From positions 310,001 through 374,000 of the forward strand of contig CAWJLS010000007.1 of assembly GCA_963843755.1 (NCBI GenBank): DNA of 64,000 bases, read 5' to 3'. The notes beneath the pieces were generated by a model. It was given only the letters and a program-made list of their open reading frames with translations. It did not search any database and had not been told where the DNA came from. Positions 52,148 through 60,045 of the stretch are shown one piece after another. The translations under genes and the position numbers were made by a program. The stretch's first letter is position 1. Each line of letters begins with the position of its first letter. This DNA is from CAWJLS01 sp963843755. Its GTDB lineage: Bacteria; Acidobacteriota; Thermoanaerobaculia; Multivoradales; DATKCC01.

Positions 52148-52879
52148 ATGGCCAAGGTCACGAGCAAGCTGCAGGTCACGATCCCCAAGAAGCTGGCCGA
52201 CGAGCTCGGCATCGCGCCGGGAATCGACTACGGACAGGTAGCGAGAAATCTCTACGCCCGCTACTCAGCCCAGAACAAGCTCATCATCCTCACAGGCTGG
52301 GAAGGTGATCAGCAGATCCAGGGGCTCGCCTGCACGGGTACCCCGACCCAGGCGGAAATCGACGACTTCGTGGAGATGCTCGATGACCGCCAGGAGGGGA
52401 TCGATGCAGCCGCCTTGGATTATCCCAATTCCAAGCTGCGGATCGTGCATGCAGTGGAGGTCAACCATGTGGGAACTGGCACAGGCTTCAGTGTACTCAA
52501 TACGATCCTCCCGCTACTTGCGAAGCAACCTGACCTGATCTCCTACTCAGCCTGGGGGACAACCGCCTCCACCATCCAGTCGAAGCTGGATCTGATCGCC
52601 AGCCGTAGCGGGCTCATCAGGAAGCAAATTTTCATCGGCGAGTTCGGCCGCGACTATCGGTCGTCGAACGCTGCCAGCGGCATCTATTCTTTCGGTGAGA
52701 TGGCGTTCCAGTGGGGTGTTCCGTTCGTCTTCTGCTGGCAGTATCGAGATGACTACCCGGGGGGGTATCACGAGCTTGTCCAGGGGACCTTTCCGAACAT
52801 CACCCCCACGGCAAACAACACCGGCTTGACGAACCTCCGGAACAGCTACGACAACTTTGCAACGGAGCCTCTTCCCTGA
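52148..52879 (+). CDS. Chimeric ORF: AbrB-type antitoxin start fused to a hydrolase-like C-terminal part
   Basis: The first 25 residues (MAKVTSKLQVTIPKKLADEL + GIAPG) are the N-terminal half of an AbrB/SpoVT-type antitoxin. From about residue 27 the sequence changes to a TIM-barrel hydrolase-like protein of lower G+C (NKLIILTGWEGDQQIQG, FIGEFGRDYR with a candidate catalytic Glu, and FQWGVPFVFCWQYRDD), resembling the end of cellulase/GH5-type glycosidases. The fusion is in frame. It has a fair ribosome site (GGAGTAAGG) from the antitoxin. The product is probably not a functional member of either family. The end overlaps the convergent membrane-protein gene by 34 bases. Confidence 0.6.
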   Translation: MAKVTSKLQVTIPKKLADELGIAPGIDYGQVARNLYARYSAQNKLIILTGWEGDQQIQGLACTGTPTQAEIDDFVEMLDDRQEGIDAAALDYPNSKLRIVHAVEVNHVGTGTGFSVLNTILPLLAKQPDLISYSAWGTTASTIQSKLDLIASRSGLIRKQIFIGEFGRDYRSSNAASGIYSFGEMAFQWGVPFVFCWQYRDDYPGGYHELVQGTFPNITPTANNTGLTNLRNSYDNFATEPLP

Positions 52880-54402
52880 GCCTGCGCTCCTGGCTCCGAT
52901 CTCGGTTGTCTTCTCGCCAACGAGACGAGAAGCCGACCCCCGTAGTAGACCTCCAGCGCTACCAGGAGATCTACGCTGAGTCGTACTCCGATCAAGTGCT
53001 GCCTCAGGCTCACCAGTCCGTCACCGAGGAGGACCACGACCGTCCCTGACGTGAGCCACAAGATCAGGAAGATCATCGGAAAGGCAACAGAGAGCACCCG
53101 CTTCTTGAGCGAATGGCTCAACGATGCAATCGTCGTGAGGGCGAACAAGATCCAGATCACTCTCGGCTGCCAGGAGAGAATTTCCGACCGCAACCGAGTC
53201 ACGCCGAGAAACTGGGGACGGTCTGCATGGCCATCCGGCCTGCGCTCCGTCGTACCGCGCTTGTGGCTCTTCGGTGCGGAGAGCTCGTCGAGCACCTTCC
53301 CGAGAGCGCGCCCGGTCGCTCCCGGATCCCGGAAGTACTCTCGTGCGAGTTGCCAACGGGAGATCCTGGCCAGCGCTTCGTGGACGGGATGATCCGGAGC
53401 GATGCCACCCGAGAAGACATCCTTCCTGGGAAGCTCCCAGAACTCCTTCGGGACATCGAGGGATCGCAAGGTCTGCTCCGGATTCGAGCTCAAGCGGAGG
53501 ATGCCGCCATAGATCGCGTGATAGCGATTGACCTGGGGGAAGTTCGGTCCGGAACCGAGGACGAACCATGCGGGCAGTGCAATCGCAAGCAGCAGCAGGA
53601 CCAGTCCGAGAACCAGAGTCGATCGCGCTCTAAGCTCCCTCTCACCGAACAGGAATGCAATGGAGAGGGCCAGCAAGATGAGCGATGGGAGGACGGAGTA
53701 CTGCACCTTGGCCGCGCCGCCTAGCAGGGCGAGGGCGACGACCGGCAGTACGGAAGACGGGCCCGGTCGAGGGAGGGTGCCCCCGATCCAGGCAAACCAG
53801 AAGACGGTTCCGACGAGAGCGATGAAGAACGTGCCGTCGGCATAGAAGCTGTTGAGGAACGGAAGATAGGAGGCATTGAGAAGCGCAAAGAGCACAAGCA
53901 GGATCAGCGAAGCCGGTAACCCACCGAGAATGGCGAAGGTGACCTCGACAACGAGGACGACCAGCAAGACGGCGCCCATCCAACGGATGTCCAGCTTTCC
54001 ATCCTTGCCTCCCAATCGGGCGGCGATCCATGCGATACAGGAGGCCGAGGAGCCACCTGACAAAAGGCGACCTGGCGAGACTCTGAACAGGCGATCGACG
54101 TATCGACCATCGGTTGGCCGGTCGTCCAGGTGGGAAACCCCCGCCGGCCGCGCGACCCTCCAGAAGTCGCCGTTGTCTGCCACACCTTTGACAGGCGACC
54201 GGACAAGCCAGAGGAGACCCGCTGCCAGGAGTAGATAACAAGCGACGACCCCGGAGACAGTGCAAGCTCTTCTGAGTCTCTCAGAGACGACGACTCCAGA
54301 AAGCTCAGAGGATGCCGACCGGCTTGCCCTCGGCTCGAGGGCCTCGAGCGCCTCGCGAGCCTTGGCGGCTCTAGCGCCGTTCGCGTTCTTTTCGGGTGGC
54401 AT
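52846..54402 (-). CDS. Polytopic membrane protein, WsfD/GT-C glycosyltransferase-like
   Basis: A 518-residue integral membrane protein with about ten helices. The periplasmic loop after the first helix has ADNGDFWRV, and a later loop has LNSFYADGTFF, motifs that recall GT-C-type membrane glycosyltransferases such as the WsfD family. A soluble loop lies near residues 300-410. The ATG at 54402 is chosen because the sequence upstream is unrelated debris; no strong ribosome site is seen. Composition (about 60% G+C) is lower than the core genes. Substrate unknown. Confidence 0.6.
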   Translation of the reverse strand: MPPEKNANGARAAKAREALEALEPRASRSASSELSGVVVSERLRRACTVSGVVACYLLLAAGLLWLVRSPVKGVADNGDFWRVARPAGVSHLDDRPTDGRYVDRLFRVSPGRLLSGGSSASCIAWIAARLGGKDGKLDIRWMGAVLLVVLVVEVTFAILGGLPASLILLVLFALLNASYLPFLNSFYADGTFFIALVGTVFWFAWIGGTLPRPGPSSVLPVVALALLGGAAKVQYSVLPSLILLALSIAFLFGERELRARSTLVLGLVLLLLAIALPAWFVLGSGPNFPQVNRYHAIYGGILRLSSNPEQTLRSLDVPKEFWELPRKDVFSGGIAPDHPVHEALARISRWQLAREYFRDPGATGRALGKVLDELSAPKSHKRGTTERRPDGHADRPQFLGVTRLRSEILSWQPRVIWILFALTTIASLSHSLKKRVLSVAFPMIFLILWLTSGTVVVLLGDGLVSLRQHLIGVRLSVDLLVALEVYYGGRLLVSLARRQPRSEPGAQAQGRGSVAKLS

Positions 54403-54770
54403 GGCGGCGCTCAATATACCCTGGTCCGAGCGCCCGCTTTCGTCTGGCCAGGTCAGCTCCATCCCTGGAGCCGTCTGCTGCGCCGTGAGCCCTTCGCGGC
54501 GAAGCGCCCGATAGCCGCGGCGGTGCACCTCTGGGCCCACGCCGAAGTCTACGGTCTCCGGCAGCTCCTGTCCGAGGACTTCGAGCACAATCGCCTCTAC
54601 GGCACGGTGCAGGCAGTCGACCCCTTCCGTCCGCCGCGCGAGGCCCCGGGCGCAGCTCGCTGAGGCGTCGACGACAACCCTTCTCGTCGTCTCCGGCCCG
54701 CTCAAGGAGCAGCACCGACGACAACCCGACTTTCGCAGATCGAAAGTTCAATCTTCGATCTGCGGACGCG
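54403..54770. other. Debris with a second Thg1-like fragment
   Basis: A stretch without an intact gene. On the minus strand, bases about 54515-54487 encode ALRREGLTAQQ and match at the DNA level (CCTTCGCGGCGAAGCGCCC) the Thg1-like C-terminal block at about 50731-50702. The flanks on both sides are unrelated. Confidence 0.5.
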
Positions 54771-54859
54771 AGGAGAGGGTGTCTTCGCTACCACGGGCAC
54801 CCCGGCCTCGGCCGTGCACGCGAGCCACCACCTACCTGGCCACGCGCGCGGCAAGCTCC

Positions 54860-55129
54860 CTACAGGCTCTTCAGCAACTGGTCATAGTCGGCATGGGAGC
54901 CGATCCAGAACCAGATGATTGCGTCGTCCTGTCTCAGGCCGACTGCTCGCCACCCGATGCCGATTCGAACCGAGTAGATGGGGAGCTTCTGGTGAACCCG
55001 CTTGAATTGCACACCCGGGTGCGCGGGGTTTTCCTTCCACAGACGGTAGCTCTACCGAGCTCGTTCACGAATCTCGACCGGAAGATCAGAGAAGAGGCGG
55101 CGGAACTGCTTGGTGACGCGAGACCTCAA
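54860..55129 (-). pseudogene. RelE/ParE-like toxin gene interrupted by an in-frame TAG
   Basis: From a TTG that overlaps the antitoxin stop, the frame reads LRSRVTKQFRRLFSDLPVEI, RERAR, then TAG at codon 26 (55054-55052), then SYRLWKENPAHPGVQFKRV, LPIYSVRIGIGWRAVGL and IIWFWIGSHADYDQLLKSL with a final TAG at 54860. The pattern ENPxHPxxQFKxVH ... WFWIGSHADYD is that of a RelE-superfamily toxin. The stop stands where the family has a basic or polar residue. The antitoxin gene is intact. The start is uncertain because no ATG is present. Confidence 0.8.
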
Positions 55130-55344
55130 AGCTCGTCGAATCCGAGCTCCTCAGTCTTCCCTACCCGGTGCTCCTCGAGGGCTTCCGTCGCCATTTGCTC
55201 AAGCAGGGAAGCGGATGCAGCGAAGGACGCATCCCAGTTCGCATCGTCAGCCAGTTCCTGGAGCAGGTGCGTTGCGATGCGATCCTGCGCCTCCTCGGGC
55301 AGCTTTGCGGCCTCGGCAAAGGCCTTTTCGAGCAGTTTCGTCAT
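55126..55344 (-). CDS. Antitoxin of a RelE/ParE-type pair
   Basis: A 72-residue helical, acidic protein: MTKLLEKAFAEAAKLPEEAQ, RIATHLLQELADD, LLEQMATEALEEH, ending EELGFDEL. This is the typical shape of antitoxins found before SHADYD-type RelE toxins. AAGGACTTGGCC precedes the ATG at 55344. Its TGA overlaps the broken toxin gene. Confidence 0.75.
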   Translation of the reverse strand: MTKLLEKAFAEAAKLPEEAQDRIATHLLQELADDANWDASFAASASLLEQMATEALEEHRVGKTEELGFDEL

Positions 55345-55466
55345 GGCCAAGTCCTTCCTGGGGCGTGTGATTCTACTACAGCCCGCGACGCAGAAGGCTC
55401 TAGCGGGTGAATCCCCCGTAGCTCCTTTGTACCCGCTCAAGCTTCAGTGAGCTCCAGGAGGTGCCC

Positions 55467-55760
55467 ATGAAGTTCATCAGCGTGCGCGACCTGCGCAACC
55501 GACCCGCAGACGTCTGGAAGCGCCTGCGCGAGGACGACCTGGTCTTGACGTCGAACGGCAAGCCACAGGGAATCCTCGTCAGCGTAGAGGACGACGATCT
55601 GGAGACCGCTCTGACGGCCCTCCGCCGGGCCCGGGCACAGGTCGCCGCGTCGCGGATGCGGCGCCGGGCGGCGGAAGCCGGCCTCACGCGGCTCTCGGAC
55701 GAGGAAATCGAACAGGAGATCCAGGCGGCGCGGCGCGCCCGCAAATCGGACGCTCGGTGA
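55467..55760 (+). CDS. Phd/YefM-family antitoxin
   Basis: A 97-residue antitoxin. The N-terminal DNA-binding Phd fold is seen in MKFISVRDLRNRPADVWKRL and DLVLTSNGKPQGILVSV; the C-terminal helical part (ALTALRRARAQVAASRMRRRAAEAG) would neutralise the toxin. AGGAGGTGCCC is an excellent ribosome site for the ATG at 55467. The TGA overlaps the GTG of a PIN-domain toxin gene that is cut short. Confidence 0.88.
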   Translation: MKFISVRDLRNRPADVWKRLREDDLVLTSNGKPQGILVSVEDDDLETALTALRRARAQVAASRMRRRAAEAGLTRLSDEEIEQEIQAARRARKSDAR

Positions 55761-55912
55761 GGATCGTCCTCGACACCAACGTCCTGGTCTCCGGCCTGCT
55801 CAACCCCCACGGGCCGCCGGGACGTGGCACTTCCCACCCGAAGCGAAGCCGCCCGAGCGCCCGGGTGGAGAGCCCACGAGCGTTGGTGACCAGGCGGAGG
55901 CGAAGACGATGA
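55757..55912 (+). pseudogene. Truncated PIN-domain (VapC-like) toxin
   Basis: Starting with a GTG that overlaps the antitoxin stop, the frame gives MRIVLDTNVLVSGLLNPHGP, the first strand and first catalytic aspartate (Asp6) of a PIN nuclease. After about 23 residues it becomes unrelated Arg/Pro/Ser-rich sequence and ends at 55912. The other catalytic residues are gone, so the toxin is inactive. Confidence 0.8.
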
Positions 55913-56076
55913 CCCCGACCGAGCAGCCCTCGCTGGACTCCGTCCCCGCGAGCCAGCGCTGGTTCTGGAGCGAGCGCTGGCAGCAGATGGAGCGCGAGGC
56001 CGACGAGGACGTCGCCGCCGGGCGCGTTCACGCCTACGAGGACTTGGACGACTTGCTGGATGCCCTGGACCGGTGA
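55909..56076 (+). pseudogene. C-terminal fragment of an AbrB-type antitoxin
   Basis: A 55-residue frame: PASQRWFWSERWQQMEREAD, EDVAAGRVHAYEDLDDLLDA, LDR. This matches the tail of AbrB-domain antitoxins; the DNA-binding half is missing. The only AbrB N-terminal half in the window is at 52148. A shorter copy of the same tail, without its start, occurs near 59343-59430. Confidence 0.6.
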
Positions 56077-56360
56077 AGCTCAGTGAATCTCGGTAGAGGG
56101 AACCAATGAGAACGGTCGTTCTTGAGGTTCGGTCGCTCGAAGAGACCCTGAGCGACATCGCGGACGCGATGAAGACCGGGCGTGCCGAAGACCAGGACCG
56201 CATCAGCTTCGCCGAGCCGGAGCTCCTCTGGAAGGTCCTGACCGCCAAGCGGTGGGAGCTGCTCAAGACCCTCCGTGGTGTCGGACCGGTCTCGATTCGC
56301 GAAGCGGCGCGTCGCGTCGATCGGGACGTCAAGGGCGTCCATGGTGACGTGACCGCCCTG
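56014..56360 (+). repeat. Copy 1 of a ~350-bp segmental duplication
   Basis: It runs from the end of the antitoxin tail (GCCGCCGGGCGCG) through the winged-helix gene start to GTGACCGCCCTG. The copy at 59343-59713 is in the same orientation and differs at only about 7 of 255 positions in the shared gene part, plus a ~24-base insert before the gene. Confidence 0.9.
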
Positions 56361-56366
56361 CGGTGA
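56106..56366 (+). pseudogene. Truncated winged-helix DNA-binding protein (copy of the gene at 59459)
   Basis: An 86-residue frame identical in most positions to the first 85 residues of the 115-residue protein at 59459-59806 (LEVRSLEETLSDIADAMKTG ... DRDVKGVHGDVTAL). It stops one codon after the end of the duplicated segment, so the last helix and wing are lost. It could still be expressed, but the DNA-binding domain is incomplete. Confidence 0.75.
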
Positions 56367-56372
56367 CCTTTC

Positions 56373-56840
56373 CTACGTCTTCCTGCAAAGCAGAATCGTG
56401 ACGAACTCCGGGCGACTGTCGGCCGGGGCCGAGGTGCCGGTCATCACTGCACCTCCGCCGGGACCGGTGACGGTGTTGAAGTCCGTCCCGTCGCTGTTGT
56501 CGTCCACGGGCTGCTGGTGGCCGTCCCAGTGCTCCAGTGTGTGGCGATGGGGAGGAACCGTGAACGTCCCCGCGCCATGGCTGTGCGTGTTCGACCCGCC
56601 CAGATTCCCCGGGGCACTGTTGGAGACGAGGAACCTGCCGTCGTAGGCGGTGACCCGGGCAAAGCCGACAGGGCAGTCGCTGGACTGGTCCCAGAGGATG
56701 ATCCCGCCGGCCGGAACGGCTCCGCCGGTGAGGTCGTAGACGTCACGCTGATTCGCGCCGTTCCCCGTCGCGACGGAGAGGATGGCCAGGGTGGCTGCAA
56801 CGAGGACGAGCGAGAACTTGATTCTTCTGATTCTCTCCAT
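56373..56840 (-). CDS. Secreted protein with tail-collar-like domain
   Basis: A 155-residue exported protein (signal peptide MERIRRIKFSLVLVAATLAILSVATG). The mature part resembles phage tail-collar/microcystin-dependent-protein domains: VPAGGIILWDQSSDCPVGF, DGRFLVSNSAPGNLGGSNTHSHG and PPHRHTLEHW, with a metal-binding-like cluster of histidines, ending FVTILLCRKT. It lies head to head with the next secreted gene, which also has tail-fibre-type motifs. AGGGCGAGAG precedes the ATG. Confidence 0.75.
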   Translation of the reverse strand: MERIRRIKFSLVLVAATLAILSVATGNGANQRDVYDLTGGAVPAGGIILWDQSSDCPVGFARVTAYDGRFLVSNSAPGNLGGSNTHSHGAGTFTVPPHRHTLEHWDGHQQPVDDNSDGTDFNTVTGPGGGAVMTGTSAPADSRPEFVTILLCRKT

Positions 56841-57158
56841 TGGGCTCTCGCCCTTCCGACCGCCCGTGTGCGATTGGCGGCGTGCGGTGTGCGACCATCC
56901 GGTGCTCGCCGTGGGGGAGATGGTGGGCCTCAGACATGGCGGCGGGGAAGCATGAAGGCCTGCTTTGAGAGTGGTCGCCATCCGGAGATCTCAGAGGGCA
57001 CCTGAAGCGTCCCCGGTCCCGACGGCCGCGCCAACTGGGGGTGGGTGACCGGGACCGTTCAGGGTGGAGCGGTGCTGGGTAGTCCGCTGGCGCCGGATCG
57101 GCGGCCATACGGGACGATCTTCCGCGACCCGGGTCTTTAGCGGCACTGGTACCGCCGC
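56841..57158. other. Divergent intergenic region, left part
   Basis: No supported gene. It separates two divergently transcribed secreted-protein genes and probably holds the promoter of the left one, but no clear boxes are seen on the minus strand. Confidence 0.3.
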
Positions 57159-57186
57159 TTGACGGCTCCAGATAGCAGAATATAAG
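57159..57186 (+). promoter_or_regulatory. Probable promoter of the secreted tail-fibre-like gene
   Basis: TTGACG (57159-57164), a 16-base spacer and TATAAG (57181-57186) match sigma-70 boxes at 5 of 6 bases each. Next to it, GCAGAAT (57175-57181) and ATTCTGC (57198-57204) form an inverted repeat that could be an operator. The GTG start is about 160 bases downstream, leaving a long leader. Confidence 0.55.
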
Positions 57187-57348
57187 AATTATCCGCAATT
57201 CTGCGAAGCCTAGGCTCCGGGCGCACGTCAGCACTCTCGTTCAGGTCGAGAGAGCACGACATCCTATCCGGTGAGCGGCATTCTGGTTCCTGTCTGGCGT
57301 CCAGAGGTGGTATCACGCGACGCTGCGGGTAGCAGCAGAGGAGGTATT

Positions 57349-58323
57349 GTGAGAAAGACTATTTCGATCGTAGCGGCTCTGACCTTCGTTGCCATATTCG
57401 CCGGTGTCGAGCCTTACGCCCAGCAAGCGAGGAGATCCCGGACGGATCTGCTTCTGTCCGAGGCGAGTGGTTCCGAAGACCATCATGGTGGGGCAGGTGG
57501 GCTCACGCAGGTGCCCCGGCAGGCCGCGGTAGCTCCACCAGGGGGCATCACCGCCTCGGGTGACGTGATTGCTCAGCATCTGATCTCCACGGCAACCGAG
57601 GAACCCCCACTGACGGTGGCATCCTCGATTACCGTCCCAAACCTCAGCGCCGACCGAGTGGATGGCCTCGACTCGATGGCGTTCGCTCCCGCAACGAATT
57701 CGCCAAACTACGTCGCGACGACAGGTGACGCGATGACAGGACCGCTGTCCTTGCCGTCAGACGGACTTGCCGTTGGGTACGATGACCTGGTTACTGTTGG
57801 CGGAAAGGTCGGTGTAGGCACGGCGACTCCCGCCAGTCGTCTCACCGTCGCCGGGGCCATCGAGTCCACCGCAGGTGGGTTTCGGTTCCCTGATGGCTCA
57901 GTCCAGACGACCGCTGCCTCCGGCGGGGGCCACCTGGTGGGGACTACGGCGGTTTCCGTGACGGTCTTTGGCCAAAACACCTTCGAGGATGACAGCCACA
58001 GCGTCAATCTCACGCTGGAAGAGCCGAGTAGGGTGCTCCTACTCTTCACGGGGACGATGGGATTCGGTTCCACGGTGCAGTCTCAGAGTCTCCAGAGCCT
58101 CTTCAACATTGACCAGGGGTCAAGTCTCATCGGGAACTTCTCCTTCACACCGTTCCCTTGGACCAATCACGCATCGAGCGTTCCGGCGAGCGCCTCAGCC
58201 GTCACCGAGACCCTTGAGGCTGGGGCTCATTCCTTTCGGATGAGGATTGGTGTCAACACTGCATCGCTAGGCGCATACGGTGGAAACCTCTCTGGGCGTC
58301 TGACGGCAATCGTCATCCGATAG
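57349..58323 (+). CDS. Secreted protein with tail-fibre-like repeats
   Basis: A 324-residue exported protein (signal peptide RKTISIVAALTFVAIFAGVEPYAQ). The middle has motifs typical of trimeric tail-fibre or adhesin stalks: SADRVDGLDSMAF, GDAMTGPLSLPSDG, KVGVGTATPASRLTVAGAI and GFRFPDGSVQTTA. The C-terminal 120 residues form a beta-sandwich-like domain. AGAGGAGGTATT is a strong ribosome site for the GTG start. Such proteins probably form a surface fibre; no other phage gene is present, so a phage origin is not claimed. Confidence 0.7.
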   Translation: MRKTISIVAALTFVAIFAGVEPYAQQARRSRTDLLLSEASGSEDHHGGAGGLTQVPRQAAVAPPGGITASGDVIAQHLISTATEEPPLTVASSITVPNLSADRVDGLDSMAFAPATNSPNYVATTGDAMTGPLSLPSDGLAVGYDDLVTVGGKVGVGTATPASRLTVAGAIESTAGGFRFPDGSVQTTAASGGGHLVGTTAVSVTVFGQNTFEDDSHSVNLTLEEPSRVLLLFTGTMGFGSTVQSQSLQSLFNIDQGSSLIGNFSFTPFPWTNHASSVPASASAVTETLEAGAHSFRMRIGVNTASLGAYGGNLSGRLTAIVIR

Positions 58324-58577
58324 CCGGTAGAGCAAAGAGGAACGTGAGCCCTGGCCATCACGGGGGTGGTGGGGGCGGTGAGGCAGGCCCGCAAGCGCAA
58401 GTCATCCCCGAGGAACACCTCGCCTTTGAGGATGCCGGTGTATGGACTGGCAGCCCAGAGGGGGGCCTGTGTGCCTGGGTCGCAGAGGCGCCGAGCGCTC
58501 AGGTCCTCCTTGAGCGGGACCAGGTCTGTCGTCAGTCCATGCGAGACGCTCACCCTGCGGCAACTTGACAGCACATA

Positions 58578-58586
58578 TGCTATCAT
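58578..58586 (+). promoter_or_regulatory. Extended -10 element before the PIN toxin gene
   Basis: TGCTATCAT (58578-58586) matches the extended -10 pattern TGnTATAAT. Transcription would start at or next to the GTG at 58593, so the mRNA is probably leaderless; no ribosome site is present. A TTGACA at 58565-58570 is too close (10-base spacer) to serve as its -35 box. Confidence 0.45.
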
Positions 58587-58592
58587 CTGGAC

Positions 58593-59015
58593 GTGCGGAT
58601 CGTGGTGGATACCAACGTCTTCGTCTCGACGCTCCTCGGTTCTGCCGGAGCGAGTCGCGAGGTCATCCGCCGCTGCCTGCTTCGGCAAGTTCAGCCGCTC
58701 ATGGGAGCTGCTCTCTTCGCCGAATACGAGGCGCTCTTCCACCGCGACCACCTGTACGAGCGATCGCCCCTGAACAAGCAGGAGCGGGAAATCCTCCTTG
58801 ACGCGTTCATGAGCGTGTGCGTTTGGACCAGCATCTATTACCGCTGGCGACCGAACCTGGTTGACGAAGACGACAACCACGTGGTGGAGCTTGCTGTCGC
58901 CGGCGGAGCGTCCGTGATCGTCACGAAGAACGTCCGCGATCTCGGCGGGAGCGAGCTCCGATTCCCGGATCTCCGGATCTACAAGCCGGAAGAATTTCTG
59001 GCGCTGGTGAAGTGA
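58593..59015 (+). CDS. PIN-domain toxin (COG1569-like), intact
   Basis: A 140-residue PIN nuclease. The catalytic acids are visible: Asp6 (RIVVDTN), Glu44 (LFAEYEAL), the Asp cluster NLVDEDDNHVVELA near residues 97-111, and a final Asp in VTKNVRDLGG. The family (putative toxin component, PIN family) cleaves RNA. It is followed 9 bases after its stop by a ribbon-helix-helix antitoxin gene. This is the only pair in the region with both parts intact. Confidence 0.9.
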   Translation: MRIVVDTNVFVSTLLGSAGASREVIRRCLLRQVQPLMGAALFAEYEALFHRDHLYERSPLNKQEREILLDAFMSVCVWTSIYYRWRPNLVDEDDNHVVELAVAGGASVIVTKNVRDLGGSELRFPDLRIYKPEEFLALVK

Positions 59016-59024
59016 GGTGAACCG

Positions 59025-59249
59025 ATGGGAACTCTGACCGTCCGTCTTCCGGACAACACGCATGACCGACTCCGGCAGCTCGCCCGCTACCGCAAGGTCA
59101 GCCTGAACCACCTGGTGGAAGAGCTTTCCACTGCGGCGATCGCGGAGTTCGATGCGGAAACCCGTTTCCGTGCCCGCGCCGCGGCCGGATCCCCCGAGAA
59201 GGCGCTGGAGATCTTGGAGAAGCTCGATCGGGCTGAAGCGCGCGGTTGA
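59025..59249 (+). CDS. Ribbon-helix-helix antitoxin of the PIN pair
   Basis: A 74-residue RHH/CopG-type protein: MGTLTVRLPDNTHDRLRQLA, KVSLNHLVEELSTAAIAEFD, then a helical tail (ARAAAGSPEKALEILEKLDR) that likely wraps the toxin. GTGAGGTGAACCG precedes the ATG. It would repress the pair and neutralise the PIN toxin. Confidence 0.88.
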   Translation: MGTLTVRLPDNTHDRLRQLARYRKVSLNHLVEELSTAAIAEFDAETRFRARAAAGSPEKALEILEKLDRAEARG

Positions 59250-59342
59250 CTCGGAGGAGGGTAGAACCTCCGAAGAAGCGTGCCCAACCAGGCCAGACCA
59301 CGAACAACTATCTTGCACTGGTGCCTGCCGTTCCTCGAGCTT

Positions 59343-59713
59343 GCCGCCGGGCGCGTCGACGCCCACGATGACATTGACGACCTGCTGGAGGCCCTGGACC
59401 GGTGGAGTTCGAGGAGTCTCGGTAGAGTGAACCGATGAAAGCTCCAAGAGGTGGAACGATGAGAACGGTCGTTCTCGAGGTTCGGTCGCTCGAAGAGACC
59501 CTGAGCGACGTCGCGGGCGCGATGAAGACCGGGCGTGCCGAAGACCAGGACCGCATCAGCTTCGCCGAGCCGGAGCTCCTCTGGAAGGTCCTGACCGCAA
59601 AGCGGTGGGAGTTGCTCAAGACCCTCCGTGGTGTCGGACCGGTCTCGATTCGCGAAGCGGCGCGGCGCGTCGATCGGGACGTCAAGGGCGTCCATGGTGA
59701 CGTGACCGCCCTG
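59343..59713 (+). repeat. Copy 2 of the ~350-bp segmental duplication
   Basis: The counterpart of 56014-56360. It includes an antitoxin tail remnant (AAGRVDAHDDIDDLLEALDR) lacking any start, and the first 85 codons of the winged-helix gene. It carries about 24 extra bases (AAAGCTCCAAGAGGTGGAAC...) just before the gene, which add a good ribosome site. Confidence 0.9.
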
Positions 59714-59806
59714 CTCGAAGCCGGGATCCTCACCCGCGTCCCCGATGGCCGGATCGAGCTCCCCTACGACGCCGTCAAGGTCGAGTTTCTGCTGCCTGCA
59801 GCGTGA
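59459..59806 (+). CDS. Winged-helix DNA-binding protein, HVO_A0114/TumA-like antitoxin
   Basis: A 115-residue protein. Residues 1-45 are an N-terminal extension (LEVRSLEETLSDVAGAMKTG); residues 46-115 are a winged helix (KRWELLKTLRGVGPVSIREAARRVDRDVKGVHGDVTALLEAG, given here in outline) ending in the wing PDGRIELPYDAVKVEF. This is the layout of the HVO_A0114-type regulators that serve as antitoxins to TumE-type toxins. No such toxin is found next to it. AGAGGTGG precedes the ATG at 59459. The gene is the intact version of the truncated copy at 56106. Confidence 0.8.
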   Translation: MRTVVLEVRSLEETLSDVAGAMKTGRAEDQDRISFAEPELLWKVLTAKRWELLKTLRGVGPVSIREAARRVDRDVKGVHGDVTALLEAGILTRVPDGRIELPYDAVKVEFLLPAA

Positions 59807-60045
59807 AGAGGTCGAGAGGACGGGCCGACAGCACCGGAACGGGCGGCTGGCACTCCTCTCCGGGACGGGTCGCGCGTCGTGGGGTGGGCGGGATCTCGCC
59901 CGGGAGGCGGTGGCAGGGCCGCCGCGCCAGTGTTGTAACACCCCTCCCGAGCTAGCCGACCTGCTCAACCAGCCCTGTGGCTACAGGGTGACCGAAGAAG
60001 GCCTCAAGGCCCTCGAAGAGTACGCCAAGGTCCACGGCAAAGCGG

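Noticed and set aside
51571..55129. TAG as a recoded sense codon (for example pyrrolysine) because two toxins carry in-frame TAG
   Set aside because: TAG is the natural terminator of many clear genes here (stops at 10197, 24953, 26128, 30762, 31264 and 37933), so general recoding is unlikely. Nonsense mutation is simpler.
56373..58323. A prophage
   Set aside because: Tail-like motifs occur only in two proteins with bacterial signal peptides. No capsid, terminase, portal, integrase or lysis gene is present.
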